A DNA stretch of 64,000 nucleotides from Prochlorococcus sp. AG-402-K21 (GCA_003216775.1 QCII01000001.1:62001-126000), one strand, 5' to 3'; counted from the first letter of the stretch, positions 26,820 to 36,068 are shown. The notes: generated from the letters alone by a model not told the origin. Program-made: numbers and translations.

Positions 26820-26842
26820 AATATCGCTTATGTGGCGATATT
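26820..26842. repeat. inverted repeat upstream of the class V aminotransferase
   Basis: AATATCGC (26820-26827), a 7-nt centre TTATGTG, and GCGATATT (26835-26842) form a perfect 8-bp palindrome, 32 bp before the TTG start at 26875. It is one of few GC-containing elements in this 213-bp divergent gap. It could be an operator or a leader hairpin; no T-run follows. The rest of the gap holds the glnA promoter and nothing else recognised. Confidence 0.5.
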
Positions 26843-26874
26843 AGTTTAATTTAAAAGTAATTGGATGTAATGCT

Positions 26875-28059
26875 TTGACAGAAGCAAAACTTATTTCGGC
26901 TTTAAATGAAGAGAACTTATCTCATTTCTCAAAGACTTATGTTCCCTCTAGACTTTTATTAGGTCCTGGTCCTTCAAACGCACATCCAGAAGTTCTAAAT
27001 GCTCTTTCCTTAAATCCGATTGGTCATTTAGATGAAGCATATATTTCATTAATGTCTGATGTTCAACAACTTCTAAGATATACCTGGCAATGCAATAATC
27101 GTCTGACTCTTCCAATGAGTGGTACTGGAAGTGCAGCTATGGAAGCTTCAATTGCGAATTTTATAGAAGAAGGAGAAAAAGTTCTCATCGCTAAAAAAGG
27201 ATATTTTGGACACAGACTAGTTGATATGGCAACTAGATATAAAGCAGATGTATCTGTTATGGAAAAACCTTGGGGTGAATCTTTTTCTTATGAAGAAATA
27301 AAGTATGAAATAGAGACTAAAAAACCAGCTATATTTGCTATTGTTCACGCTGAAACATCTAGTGGGGTTTTACAACCTCTTGATGGAATTGGTGATGTAT
27401 GTAGAAAAAATAACTGCTTGTTTTTAGTTGACGCAGTTACTTCCCTTGGTGCTCTAGAACTATTGATAGATAAATGGAAAATAGATTTAGCGTATAGTTG
27501 TAGCCAGAAAGGATTAAGCTGCCCGCCTGGATTAAGTCCTTTTACAATGAATGAGAGAGCTGAAGAAAAACTAAATTCAAGAAAAACAAAAGTCCCCAAC
27601 TGGTATTTAGATTTATCCCTTTTAAATAAATATTGGGGTTCTGATCGCGTTTACCATCACACTGCCCCTGTAAATATGAATTTTGCTATTAGAGAAGGTT
27701 TACGTTTAATTGCAAATGAAGGTTTAGAGAATGTTTGGCATAGGCATAATACTAATGCAAAGAAACTTTGGAATGGTTTAGAAAGTTTAGGCATGGAATT
27801 ACATGTATCAGAGGATTATCGATTGCCAACTCTCACAACAGTTAAGATCCCACCAGCAGTTGATGGAGATGGTTTTAGAAATCATCTTTTAAGAAACTTT
27901 GGAATAGAAATAGGAAATGGACTTGGAGAATTGTCTGGTAAGGTATGGCGCATAGGATTAATGGGCTTTAACTCAAGTGAGAAGAATGTAGATAGATTAT
28001 TAAACCTATTTGATACTGAGTTGAAAAAATATTCTATTTTTGAGTCCTCAACTTTTTAA
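26875..28059 (+). CDS. class V aminotransferase (alanine/serine-glyoxylate type)
   Basis: A 394-residue PLP enzyme of the alanine-glyoxylate/serine-glyoxylate aminotransferase group, a family often mislabelled as soluble hydrogenase small subunit in cyanobacteria. Seen: LLLGPGPSNAHPEVLNAL, MSGTGSAAMEASIANF, HAETSSGVLQPLDGIG, the PLP aspartate in LFLVDAVTSLGALE and the Schiff-base lysine in YSCSQKGLSCPPGLSP. The likely role is transamination of glyoxylate from photorespiration. Starts at TTG 26875; an upstream ATG is out of frame. Its 3' end overlaps tadA by 26 bp, tail to tail. Confidence 0.93.
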   Translation: MTEAKLISALNEENLSHFSKTYVPSRLLLGPGPSNAHPEVLNALSLNPIGHLDEAYISLMSDVQQLLRYTWQCNNRLTLPMSGTGSAAMEASIANFIEEGEKVLIAKKGYFGHRLVDMATRYKADVSVMEKPWGESFSYEEIKYEIETKKPAIFAIVHAETSSGVLQPLDGIGDVCRKNNCLFLVDAVTSLGALELLIDKWKIDLAYSCSQKGLSCPPGLSPFTMNERAEEKLNSRKTKVPNWYLDLSLLNKYWGSDRVYHHTAPVNMNFAIREGLRLIANEGLENVWHRHNTNAKKLWNGLESLGMELHVSEDYRLPTLTTVKIPPAVDGDGFRNHLLRNFGIEIGNGLGELSGKVWRIGLMGFNSSEKNVDRLLNLFDTELKKYSIFESSTF

Positions 28060-28549
28060 ACCATAATTGTAAAACTTGACTGCATTCAACTTCTAAAATA
28101 CCCCCTATAATTTCCATTTTGTGATGCGAACTTTTATGCTTTGATAAGTCAATTGAGCCTCCCAATCCCCCTCTTTTCTTATCGTACGCACCGAACACTA
28201 CTTTACCCATCCTTGCTTGAATAAGTGCTGATGCACACATGGTACATGGTTCTAAATTTGTGATTATAATGCATTCATTAAATCTCCAATCATTCTTTAT
28301 TAGAGATGCTTGCCTTAGTGCCATTATTTCAGCATGACCTAATGGATCTTTATTTATATTTCTCCTGTTAACCCCTCTTCCAATACATCTTCCTCTATCA
28401 TCTAAAATTATTGAACAGATTGGTAACTCAACATTTCCAATTTCTTCTGATCTTCTTAAAATAGAGTTCATCCATCTAGAGTATTTTGAAATATTTATTC
28501 CTTTCTGATCATCATAATTACTATTTACATTTTCAAAAATATGCCGCAT
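28034..28549 (-). CDS. tadA: tRNA-specific adenosine-34 deaminase
   Basis: A 171-residue zinc deaminase. Zinc ligands H72, C102 and C105 and proton shuttle E74 are in GHAEIMALRQA and LEPCTMCASALIQARMGKVVFGA; the YDKKRGGLGGS loop is typical of TadA. It makes inosine at the wobble position of tRNA-Arg(ACG). The N-terminus is a little longer than usual, and M27 (in SRWMNSILRRSEEIG) is an alternative start. Overlaps the end of the aminotransferase gene by 26 bp and is divergent from the PLP decarboxylase gene. Confidence 0.93.
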   Translation of the reverse strand: MRHIFENVNSNYDDQKGINISKYSRWMNSILRRSEEIGNVELPICSIILDDRGRCIGRGVNRRNINKDPLGHAEIMALRQASLIKNDWRFNECIIITNLEPCTMCASALIQARMGKVVFGAYDKKRGGLGGSIDLSKHKSSHHKMEIIGGILEVECSQVLQLWFKKLRTQK

Positions 28550-28592
28550 TTACCAATATTGAGAATAAACTTATTAATAGATATCTTATCTG

Positions 28593-29987
28593 ATGACTGA
28601 AGAATTAATTAATAAAAAAGATATATACTTTCCTTCGTATTCTGGGACTAACGATGACTTAATGATTCTCCTAAATAGATCAACCCAAATTCTTTGTGAC
28701 TGGTTCTCTAAAGCCGATAATTATGGTCCATTACCATTTGATGAGAATTTCAAGTGCTTAATGCCTGATGAGGATGGTGATTCTACAGAAGATTTATTTT
28801 CTGATATTCAATCCCTTTTGAATAATTCATTTAATCCAGTTCATCCAGGCTCTCTAGCTCATCTGGACCCCCCACCTTTGATTTTTTCTATTTTAGGCGA
28901 TCTAATTGCAGCTGGTTTAAATAATAATCTTCTGGCTTACGAGTTGTCTCCAAGTGTTACTTTGCTTGAGGAATCATTATGCAAATGGTTTGCAAAAAAA
29001 ATAGGGTTTAATGATTCTTCAGGAGGCATAGCTGCTAGCGGAGGCACTTTAAGTAATTTGAATGCACTTATAGCAGCTAGACATAATGCTGGATTAGGTT
29101 CAGATCCCAATTCTGTATTACTTGTAAGTGAAGATGCACATACGTCTTTTACTAAATGTATAAGAATTATGGGTCTTGAAGATGGAAATCTTGTCAAGAT
29201 TAAATCTGACAATAAAGGTTGTATGGATATACAAGATCTTAGAGAAACTTTAGATAAATGTTATATGGATAATAAAAAAATCTTTGCTGTTGTTGCCACT
29301 CTAGGCACAACTGTTAGAGGAGCAATTGATCCTATTAAAAATATAAGTGAAATATGCAAAGAAAGAAATATATGGTTACATATCGACGGCTCCATTGGAG
29401 GGATTTTTGCTGTAACTTCTATTTCAATAGATGGTTTAAATAATATCAATCAGGCTAATTCCATAACAATAAATCCTCAAAAAATAATTGGCATAACAAA
29501 GACTTCCTCTTTGTTATTAGTATCAAATATGAGTACTTTAGAAAATACTTTTTCCACTGGACTTCCATACTTATCATCTAAAGAAAATATCTTAAACAGA
29601 GGAGAAATCGGCATACAAGGTTCTAGACCCGCAGAGGTAATAAAACTTTGGCTAGGGTTACGTTTTTTAGGTCTTAAAGGAATTGAAGATATTTTAAAAT
29701 CTTCAATAAATAGAAAAGAATTTTTTATAAATAATATTTGTAAAAAAAATCAATTTGAAATATATTCAGGTCCTCTACATATTGTTTCATTTTTACCTAA
29801 AGGACTTACACAAAAAGAATCAGATTTCTGGACACAAACTAAAATTAATGAACTAATGAAAAATAATTTTATGCTTTCAAGACCAAAGTTTAAAGGAAGA
29901 TATTTTTTAAGAGTTGTCATGGGAAACTACAATACCAACGAATCTCACATAAAAGAACTATTGAAGTTATTAAATTCTAATAAATGA
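28593..29987 (+). CDS. group II PLP-dependent decarboxylase
   Basis: A 464-residue member of the glutamate/diaminobutyrate/aromatic amino acid decarboxylase family. The N-terminal HPGSLAHLDPPP, GGIAASGGTLSNLNALIAAR, VSEDAHTSFTKC (PLP-stacking His), ATLGTTVRGAID and WLHIDGSIGG (D265, binds the PLP ring nitrogen) are present. The Schiff-base lysine is probably K297 in ITINPQKIIG, where most relatives have DxHK. The substrate cannot be told; L-2,4-diaminobutyrate or aspartate decarboxylase are candidates. Its TGA stop overlaps the ATG of a 45-residue gene. Confidence 0.88.
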   Translation: MTEELINKKDIYFPSYSGTNDDLMILLNRSTQILCDWFSKADNYGPLPFDENFKCLMPDEDGDSTEDLFSDIQSLLNNSFNPVHPGSLAHLDPPPLIFSILGDLIAAGLNNNLLAYELSPSVTLLEESLCKWFAKKIGFNDSSGGIAASGGTLSNLNALIAARHNAGLGSDPNSVLLVSEDAHTSFTKCIRIMGLEDGNLVKIKSDNKGCMDIQDLRETLDKCYMDNKKIFAVVATLGTTVRGAIDPIKNISEICKERNIWLHIDGSIGGIFAVTSISIDGLNNINQANSITINPQKIIGITKTSSLLLVSNMSTLENTFSTGLPYLSSKENILNRGEIGIQGSRPAEVIKLWLGLRFLGLKGIEDILKSSINRKEFFINNICKKNQFEIYSGPLHIVSFLPKGLTQKESDFWTQTKINELMKNNFMLSRPKFKGRYFLRVVMGNYNTNESHIKELLKLLNSNK

Positions 29988-30121
29988 ATTCCAGTAGACC
30001 AAAAATTATTGCAATAGTAACAGGATTTATATCTATAACTATTTGTATTGCTTACTTACTTTTAATAACTCTATTTGATTTCAGAACTTATTTAAATGAA
30101 CAGTTATCTCATATCACATAG
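29984..30121 (+). CDS. 45-residue single-span membrane protein, translationally coupled to the decarboxylase
   Basis: ATG 29984 overlaps the decarboxylase stop as ATGA and opens 45 codons to TAG 30119-30121. The product has a polar basic start (MNSSRPKI), one hydrophobic helix (AIVTGFISITICIAYLLLIT) and a charged tail LFDFRTYLNEQ. A start of RPK..A..TG followed by YLLL....DFR recalls a small protein common to cyanobacteria, which I know only as conserved hypothetical. Its last 8 bp overlap the convergent GTPase gene. Coupling and packing support translation. Confidence 0.7.
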   Translation: MNSSRPKIIAIVTGFISITICIAYLLLITLFDFRTYLNEQLSHIT

Positions 30122-31613
30122 GAAATGGAGGCAAACTCTTTTTTGATTTAAAAATTTTTCTTATTTCAATTTTTGAAATAGCTTCTTTAACAAATTTATT
30201 TAAAATCTCCTCTCTCTTACTTATTTTGTAGAGCTTATCAACTACTTCTTGAATCCCTCCATCTCCCCAATCCTGCCCATTTTTAAAGTATTCAATTAAA
30301 CTTAGGCCTACTATTCTTATTAACCAGCCTGCAGTAATTGATTGTATTGACTTAGAGATTATTAACTTAGTCAAACTTGTAGATAAAGCTGGAGAAAGAA
30401 TAGCAATTCCTCCCTTTACTATTCCTAGTTTAGCTAAGGCACTTAGTAAAGATTTCGACAAATCTTTTGCATCTTTTTTAGTGAGTTTTATTTCATATAT
30501 TTTTGATAATTCCATTATCATTTGAACATTTACTGAGGTAGTTGTAAGAAAATCAACCGTAGGTAATGGATTAACTAGTATTACCCCTCCTGTAATCCAC
30601 ATGTATTTATTAATTACTTTATTTGATATTAAATATCTTTGTTCATCTATGAAATTTTTACTTTTTATGCCTAATTTATTAGAGCGAAACAGGATATTAT
30701 CAGCCAACAACTCTTCCCCATTGTTATCTAGTGTTTCTATTATTTCTCTAAATAAACTTCCAACATCGTTAATTAAATTTAAATTATTTGATTTTATATT
30801 TGTAATTCGTGGAGGTACTGCAATTGTTTGAACAACAGAAATTTTATTTTTTATTGCGGAAGTAATAGAAATTATATTTTCTTTTATAAGGTTATTATCA
30901 TCCCTAGACCTTAAATCACATTTATTAAGGACTATTATTATTTTTTTTCCTATCTTCAATAATTCCTTTATTAAATAGTTTTCATATTTATTTATGTCCT
31001 GATCTAACACAAAGAGAACTAAATCAGAATTTGATGCTTGCAGGATTGTTGATTTTTCTCTTTCTTCGCCTAAATTAGATGGTTCAAATAATCCTGGAGT
31101 ATCAATTATATTGATATTTCTTTTTAAAATAGGAATACGAATTTTGTAACTTATAATTTGCTTCGTTGTACCTATTTTTGCGGATGTTTTTCCAACAATA
31201 TTTTTCAATAATGATCTTGCTATAGATGTTTTTCCTGAGGATCCAGCTCCAAATAGAGTAACCTTATAATCTCCTGTTTTTAATTGTGACTCAAGTTTAT
31301 TTTTTTCGTAATTTAATAATTCAACTTTTACTTTATCACTAATTTTTCTATTGATTTTTTCTATCCCCTCTAAACTTATCTTTGCCGCACCATATGAATT
31401 TTTAAATGTAAGTGAATTCTTTTTATTTTTGTAAATAACTTTATATAGTAATTTTTTAAATAATTTTTTATCAAACTTATAAAAAGTATAAAGTATTATT
31501 ATGATAAGTAAAAGTGAATATATATTTATTATTTTTATAAAAATAGTAAATAAAATATATAAAAATACAAAAGATATAAAATATTTTAAGTATTTTAATT
31601 TTAAGTAATCCAT
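30114..31613 (-). CDS. membrane-associated Era-like GTPase with DUF697-like C-terminus
   Basis: A 499-residue protein. Two hydrophobic N-terminal helices (about 8-46) are followed by a GTPase domain with G1 GAGSSGKTS (122-130), G3 DTPG (171-174) and G4 NKCD (230-233), then a long C-terminal region with hydrophobic stretches (WITGGVILVNPLPTVDFLTT, GGIAILSPALS) like the YcjF/DUF697 group. Cyanobacteria and plastids carry similar GTPases of uncertain role. The start is ATG 31613, 1 bp after the lspA stop; a longer frame to 31661 lies inside lspA and is rejected. Last gene of the pyk-permease-bioY-lspA run. Confidence 0.82.
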   Translation of the reverse strand: MDYLKLKYLKYFISFVFLYILFTIFIKIINIYSLLLIIIILYTFYKFDKKLFKKLLYKVIYKNKKNSLTFKNSYGAAKISLEGIEKINRKISDKVKVELLNYEKNKLESQLKTGDYKVTLFGAGSSGKTSIARSLLKNIVGKTSAKIGTTKQIISYKIRIPILKRNINIIDTPGLFEPSNLGEEREKSTILQASNSDLVLFVLDQDINKYENYLIKELLKIGKKIIIVLNKCDLRSRDDNNLIKENIISITSAIKNKISVVQTIAVPPRITNIKSNNLNLINDVGSLFREIIETLDNNGEELLADNILFRSNKLGIKSKNFIDEQRYLISNKVINKYMWITGGVILVNPLPTVDFLTTTSVNVQMIMELSKIYEIKLTKKDAKDLSKSLLSALAKLGIVKGGIAILSPALSTSLTKLIISKSIQSITAGWLIRIVGLSLIEYFKNGQDWGDGGIQEVVDKLYKISKREEILNKFVKEAISKIEIRKIFKSKKSLPPFPM

Positions 31614-31614
31614 C

Positions 31615-32073
31615 TTACTTTTTATTTTTAAAAATGCTATACAGTATAAGCATAAAACCAACGTTAATAGATATATCAGCGATGTTAAATACAGGAAAAT
31701 TTATCATTTTTAAATTTATAAAATCAATTACAAAACCATTAATTATCCTATCTAAACCATTACCGAAAGTACCTCCAAGAATAAAGCTATAAGAATATAG
31801 ATCTATAAATGTTGTGGATTTTTTTCTCAATATTAAATAAAGAAGTATTATTGAAAAAATAACACTTATGATAGATAAAAATATTCTACTTCCACTTAAT
31901 ATATTGAATGCTGCTCCATAATTTTTAACTAAGACCAATTTAACTAAAAGTAGATCTTTATTTAAAAATGTTTTGTAATTATAAAATATTAAATATTTCG
32001 TGAATTGATCAATAAGAATTATAAAAATACTAAAAGATATAAAATATAATTTAGTTTCAAACTTTTTAATCAT
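31615..32073 (-). CDS. lspA: lipoprotein signal peptidase (signal peptidase II)
   Basis: A 152-residue four-helix membrane aspartyl protease. LVKNYGAAFNILSGSR, the first catalytic aspartate in GGTFGNGLDRIINGFVIDFI and the second in VFNIADISINVG are all present. It removes signal peptides from prolipoproteins after diacylglyceryl transfer. Its start overlaps the end of bioY by 8 bp and the GTPase starts 1 bp after its stop, so the three are translationally linked. Confidence 0.95.
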   Translation of the reverse strand: MIKKFETKLYFISFSIFIILIDQFTKYLIFYNYKTFLNKDLLLVKLVLVKNYGAAFNILSGSRIFLSIISVIFSIILLYLILRKKSTTFIDLYSYSFILGGTFGNGLDRIINGFVIDFINLKMINFPVFNIADISINVGFMLILYSIFKNKK

Positions 32074-32641
32074 TTTTTTTATATTTTAAGTAACTTATAG
32101 GCTTAATAAGTAATATCAGTGGTATAAGCATTATTAAATGATATCCAATTTTACCTATAGAGTATTTACCTAGATTGTATAAAAACATATTAAATTGACT
32201 ATGAAAAATTAATTGTATAAAGTTATAGAAAATTCCGGTTAGATGCATTGCAATTATTGCAATAATTCCATTGATTAAAAAGTTTCTTATATTTATTTTA
32301 TTTATTTCGTTTAAATTATCAATTATTTTTATTAATGGAAATATACCTAATAAATATCCAAAATTTGGAGTAAGCAAATATCCTATTGAGCCACCTTGAT
32401 TAAAAACAGGAGATATAAATAAACCTAAAATTATATAAATAGTAAATGCCCTAAAAACGACTTTTTTATCAAATATTAATGTTATTAAAATTATAGTTGG
32501 AATTTGCCATGAAATTGGCAAATCAATGCTATTACTAGATTTATCAATAAATGGTAATTGAATATAAACAGGAAGCATTGTAGATATTATTAATAATTGA
32601 AGACTAATCAGTATCTCAATTAATTTATAAAAATTGAGCAT
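32066..32641 (-). CDS. bioY: BioY-family biotin transporter (ECF S component)
   Basis: A 191-residue hydrophobic protein with about six helices. LPVYIQLPFID, SWQIPTIILI and the conserved GGSIGYLLTPNFGYLLG are the BioY signature; BioY binds biotin and, alone or with an ECF energising module, moves it across the membrane. It lies 15 bp after the MacB-type permease and overlaps lspA by 8 bp. A transporter suggests scavenging or retention of biotin, but energising subunits are not in the window. Confidence 0.9.
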   Translation of the reverse strand: MLNFYKLIEILISLQLLIISTMLPVYIQLPFIDKSSNSIDLPISWQIPTIILITLIFDKKVVFRAFTIYIILGLFISPVFNQGGSIGYLLTPNFGYLLGIFPLIKIIDNLNEINKINIRNFLINGIIAIIAMHLTGIFYNFIQLIFHSQFNMFLYNLGKYSIGKIGYHLIMLIPLILLIKPISYLKYKKND

Positions 32642-32656
32642 GATTATAAATTCAAT

Positions 32657-33889
32657 TTATAAACTTCTTAATGCAACGATTGGATCTAACTTAGATGCTC
32701 TTTTTGCGGGTAAAACGCCAAAGACTAAACCTATTGATCCTGAAATGATCATTGTTGAAAAAGTTGTTGTTATTCCTACCGATGCTGGAAGTGGTGTTGT
32801 TAGAGACAAAAGAAAAACGGCTGATAATCCGGTTGTTGTTCCTATTAATCCTCCAATTGTAGATAAAATCAATGCCTCAATTAAAAATTGAATTAAGATA
32901 TCTGACTGTTTAGCTCCGATTGCTTTTCTAAGACCAATCTCTTCAGTTCTTTCACTAACAGAAACGAGCATAATATTCATGATTCCTATACCTCCAACTA
33001 CTAAAGAAACTGCTCCAATACCTGCTAGTAGATATGTTAGCCCACTTGTTATGCTAGTTACTATGTTTAATGCATCCTCTTGAGATCTAACTGCAAAGTC
33101 ATCATCTCTTATTATTTTATGTCTTTGCCTTAATAAATTAGTAATTTGAAATTTAGCTGCACTAGTAACAGTCTTATTTTTGGCTTCAACACTTATGAAG
33201 CTTAAACTCACTCCATATGTTGGATCCTTGCCAGTAATCCTATTAACCATTGTAGTCAAGGGAATATAAGCATTTTTGTCTTGATTACTTCCAAATACAG
33301 CTCCTTTTGGTTTCAATATTCCGATTATTTCATAAGTATGATCTTTAATTCTGATTTTTTCTCCAAGAGATGAAGATTTATTTTTGAAAAATTCATCTTC
33401 AAGATCAGGACCAATTACTACATAACTTCTAGCACCGTCGATATCACTTTTTGATAAAAATCTACCCTTATCAACTTCAAAACTTCTAACATCAAGAAAC
33501 TCAGGAGTAACTCCTGCAATAGATATATTTAGGCTCTTAGAGTTTGATTGAACTATTTCATTAGCAGAAATTTGTGGAGCAACTTTTTTAACAGCTGGTA
33601 CTTGATTCTTAATTGCTTCTGCATCTTCTAAAACTAAGTTTTTAGGAAATGAAATACCTCTTCTTCTTGTGTCATTATTTCCAGGAACAATAAATAAAAC
33701 ATTTGCACCTAAATTACTTAATTGGTTTTTTGCTAATGTTTGAGCGCCTCTGCCAAGGCCAACAAGTGTAATTACAGATGCATTTCCTATTATTATCCCA
33801 AGCATAGTTAAAGAACTTCTTAATTTGTTTGAAACTAATGTTTTGGTAGCCATTCCTAGGGCTTCCCTTATTGAAATTTTCCTAGACAT
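32657..33889 (-). CDS. MacB/FtsX-type ABC transporter permease
   Basis: A 410-residue permease: one N-terminal helix (SLTMLGIIIGNASVITLVGLG), a periplasmic MacB_PCD domain of about 230 residues (LGANVLFIVPG, VVIGPDLEDEFF, YEIIGILKPKG) and three C-terminal helices beginning LLAGIGAVSLVVGGIGIMNIMLVSVSERTEEIGLRKAIGA, the strong family signature. Such permeases export lipoproteins, peptides or other envelope substrates, or act as mechanotransmitters. No ATPase or HlyD-type partner is adjacent. Its start overlaps the end of pyk by 8 bp. Confidence 0.92.
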   Translation of the reverse strand: MSRKISIREALGMATKTLVSNKLRSSLTMLGIIIGNASVITLVGLGRGAQTLAKNQLSNLGANVLFIVPGNNDTRRRGISFPKNLVLEDAEAIKNQVPAVKKVAPQISANEIVQSNSKSLNISIAGVTPEFLDVRSFEVDKGRFLSKSDIDGARSYVVIGPDLEDEFFKNKSSSLGEKIRIKDHTYEIIGILKPKGAVFGSNQDKNAYIPLTTMVNRITGKDPTYGVSLSFISVEAKNKTVTSAAKFQITNLLRQRHKIIRDDDFAVRSQEDALNIVTSITSGLTYLLAGIGAVSLVVGGIGIMNIMLVSVSERTEEIGLRKAIGAKQSDILIQFLIEALILSTIGGLIGTTTGLSAVFLLSLTTPLPASVGITTTFSTMIISGSIGLVFGVLPAKRASKLDPIVALRSL

Positions 33890-35675
33890 ATTTATATTTA
33901 TCTATTGCTTCTTCATCATCTTCTATTTGTCCTCTATATATAACACCTTCATTAAGTTGCAATGTTATTAGGTCCCCATTAACGATTTGATGATCATTTA
34001 TATTTTCTAAATTACAAATCGTGGAAATTTTCTTATTATTTTTATTAAAGTACGAATAGACATCGTCTATTTTTTGATTAGTAACAATACCGGCAATATT
34101 TTTGCTAAGAGGAATATTATCCATTAACTCTTTTGGAACAAATAATATTTCGCCTGTACAAATTAATGACATATCTAAATTATTTTTTATTATTCTTGCT
34201 TTTCCTGTAACTCCAGTCTCACCAATAGAAATCCCTCTTGAAATAATCTTCCTTACTAATCCGACTTTTATTAAATCGGTAGAACCGCTTATACCAGTTA
34301 GTGTCCCCGCAGTTTGAACTACTAAATCTCCTTGATTTAAAATTCCCATTTCCTGAGCAATTTGCATAGCTAAACTAAATGTTTTTGCAGTTCTTTCATC
34401 ATTTTTTACAACTATTGGAGTAACGCCCCAAACTAGTTGGAGTCTTCTCGCTACACTCCTCTCTGTAGTGGTCGCCAAAATAGGAGTTGGGGGTCTAAAT
34501 TTACTTACGTTTCGTGCAGTAGAACCTGATTTCGTTAATGGAATTATGGCTCCAGCATCAAGTTGTCTGGCAATATTACTTACAGCAGCACTAATAGCAT
34601 TTGGTATCGTACTGGGTAAGTGACTCTCTATAGCTTTAAGCGGATAATCTCTTTCAATTCGTCTCGCAATTGTTGCCATTGTTTGTACTGCCTCTACAGG
34701 ATAATCTCCCACGGCAGTCTCGTTTGAAAGCATTACTGCATCGGTTCCATCCAATATTGCATTAGCAACATCACTAACTTCAGCTCTCGTTGGCCTTGGA
34801 TTAGAAGCCATTGAATCTAGCATTTGAGTTGCAGTAATTATTGGTATGCCTAATGTATTTGCTTTTCTTATTAACTCCTTTTGTAAAAGTGGAACTTCTT
34901 CCGCGGGCATTTCTACCCCTAAATCCCCTCGAGCAACCATAACCCCATCACATAATGGTAATACAGTATCAATTTGATCTATTGCTTCGAATTTTTCAAT
35001 TTTTGCAACTACCGGCGTTGAATGACCATTTTTATTTATCAAATCTTTTATTTCGTTAATATCGGATGGATTTCTTACAAAACTTAGAGCTATCCAGTCA
35101 ACTCCTTCAGACAATCCAAATTTTAAATCCTCTTTATCTTTATCTGTTAATGCTTTTACAGACAATTGCACATCTGGGAAATTAACACCTTTGTTATTTG
35201 ATAGAACCCCACCTACAGTAACTAAACATTCTAAAAGATTAGCTTTTATATCTACTTTTTTAACAATCATTTCAATTTTACCATCATCTAATAGTATTCT
35301 TTTGCCTTCACTAACTTCTTGAGAAAGTTTCTCATAGGTTACATTAGCTATAGTATTTGTACATTCAACTTCATTAGAGGTAAGCGTAAATTTATCTCCT
35401 TTTTTTACTTTTACTGGACCATCTTTGAATCTTCCTAATCTAATTTTTGGTCCTTGAAGATCTTGAAGTATTCCTATATCAATATCTAGTTTTTTTGATA
35501 CTTCTCTAATAGTTTTAATTCTCTCTGCATGATCTTTATGATCTCCATGTGAGAAATTTAATCTAAATGTTGTTACGCCAGCCTTAATTAAATCTGTAAT
35601 TATCTCTTCTGACTGAGTTGCAGGTCCAATAGTAGCCACTATTTTTGTTCTTCTTTTTAAATCAATATTCGACAT
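33882..35675 (-). CDS. pyk: pyruvate kinase with additional C-terminal PEP-utiliser-like domain
   Basis: A 597-residue pyruvate kinase. The barrel core has KIVATIGPATQSEE, TFRLNFSHGDHKDHAERI, GPKIRLGRF, the cation-site ALSFVRNPSD, PVVAKIEKFEAI and MVARGDLGVEMP, with ATQMLDSM and SNETAVGDYPVEAV. After residue 475 there is an extra domain (GISIGETGVTGKARI...CTGEILFVP...AGIVTN) resembling the phosphohistidine domain of PEP-utilising enzymes, as in some Bacillaceae and cyanobacterial enzymes of about 590 residues. It converts PEP and ADP to pyruvate and ATP. First gene of the five-gene minus-strand run ending with the GTPase. Confidence 0.97.
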   Translation of the reverse strand: MSNIDLKRRTKIVATIGPATQSEEIITDLIKAGVTTFRLNFSHGDHKDHAERIKTIREVSKKLDIDIGILQDLQGPKIRLGRFKDGPVKVKKGDKFTLTSNEVECTNTIANVTYEKLSQEVSEGKRILLDDGKIEMIVKKVDIKANLLECLVTVGGVLSNNKGVNFPDVQLSVKALTDKDKEDLKFGLSEGVDWIALSFVRNPSDINEIKDLINKNGHSTPVVAKIEKFEAIDQIDTVLPLCDGVMVARGDLGVEMPAEEVPLLQKELIRKANTLGIPIITATQMLDSMASNPRPTRAEVSDVANAILDGTDAVMLSNETAVGDYPVEAVQTMATIARRIERDYPLKAIESHLPSTIPNAISAAVSNIARQLDAGAIIPLTKSGSTARNVSKFRPPTPILATTTERSVARRLQLVWGVTPIVVKNDERTAKTFSLAMQIAQEMGILNQGDLVVQTAGTLTGISGSTDLIKVGLVRKIISRGISIGETGVTGKARIIKNNLDMSLICTGEILFVPKELMDNIPLSKNIAGIVTNQKIDDVYSYFNKNNKKISTICNLENINDHQIVNGDLITLQLNEGVIYRGQIEDDEEAIDKYKYV

Positions 35676-35736
35676 ATATAAATAATATTGCTAGATATAA
35701 ATAAATTTACCATACCCAAAGTTAGTTGTTTAAGTC

Positions 35737-36066
35737 ATGGATTTTAAAACTTATCAGAAAAAAGCTAGAGAAACAGCACTATACCCAAATTTAGGTTCAA
35801 ATAATATTTATCCCACCCTTGGTTTGGTTGGGGAGGCTGGTGAAGTTGCAGAAAAAGTTAAAAAAGTAATTAGAGATAATAACGGAATATTTGATGATGA
35901 ATCAAAAATAGGTATAAAAAAAGAGTTAGGAGATGTTTTATGGTACATATCAAATCTTTGTACCGAATTAAATTTCAACCTGGATGAAGTTGCAATACAA
36001 AACCTTGAAAAATTAAAATTAAGAGCTGCTAAAGGTAAGATAAGCGGTTCTGGAGATGATAGATAA
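35737..36066 (+). CDS. MazG-like nucleotide pyrophosphohydrolase
   Basis: A 109-residue all-helical NTP pyrophosphohydrolase of the single-domain MazG-like kind. The metal-binding motifs are GLVGEAGEVAEKVKKVIRD and IKKELGDVLWYISNLC (an E-x2-E..E-x2-D pattern). Such proteins hydrolyse non-canonical or excess nucleoside triphosphates; substrate unknown. Divergent from pyk and ends 2 bp from the convergent yggT gene. Confidence 0.88.
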   Translation: MDFKTYQKKARETALYPNLGSNNIYPTLGLVGEAGEVAEKVKKVIRDNNGIFDDESKIGIKKELGDVLWYISNLCTELNFNLDEVAIQNLEKLKLRAAKGKISGSGDDR

Positions 36067-36068
36067 AT

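Noticed and set aside
31614-31661. Longer GTPase starting at 31661
   Set aside because: The extension lies over the end of lspA; ATG 31613 is 1 bp after the lspA stop.
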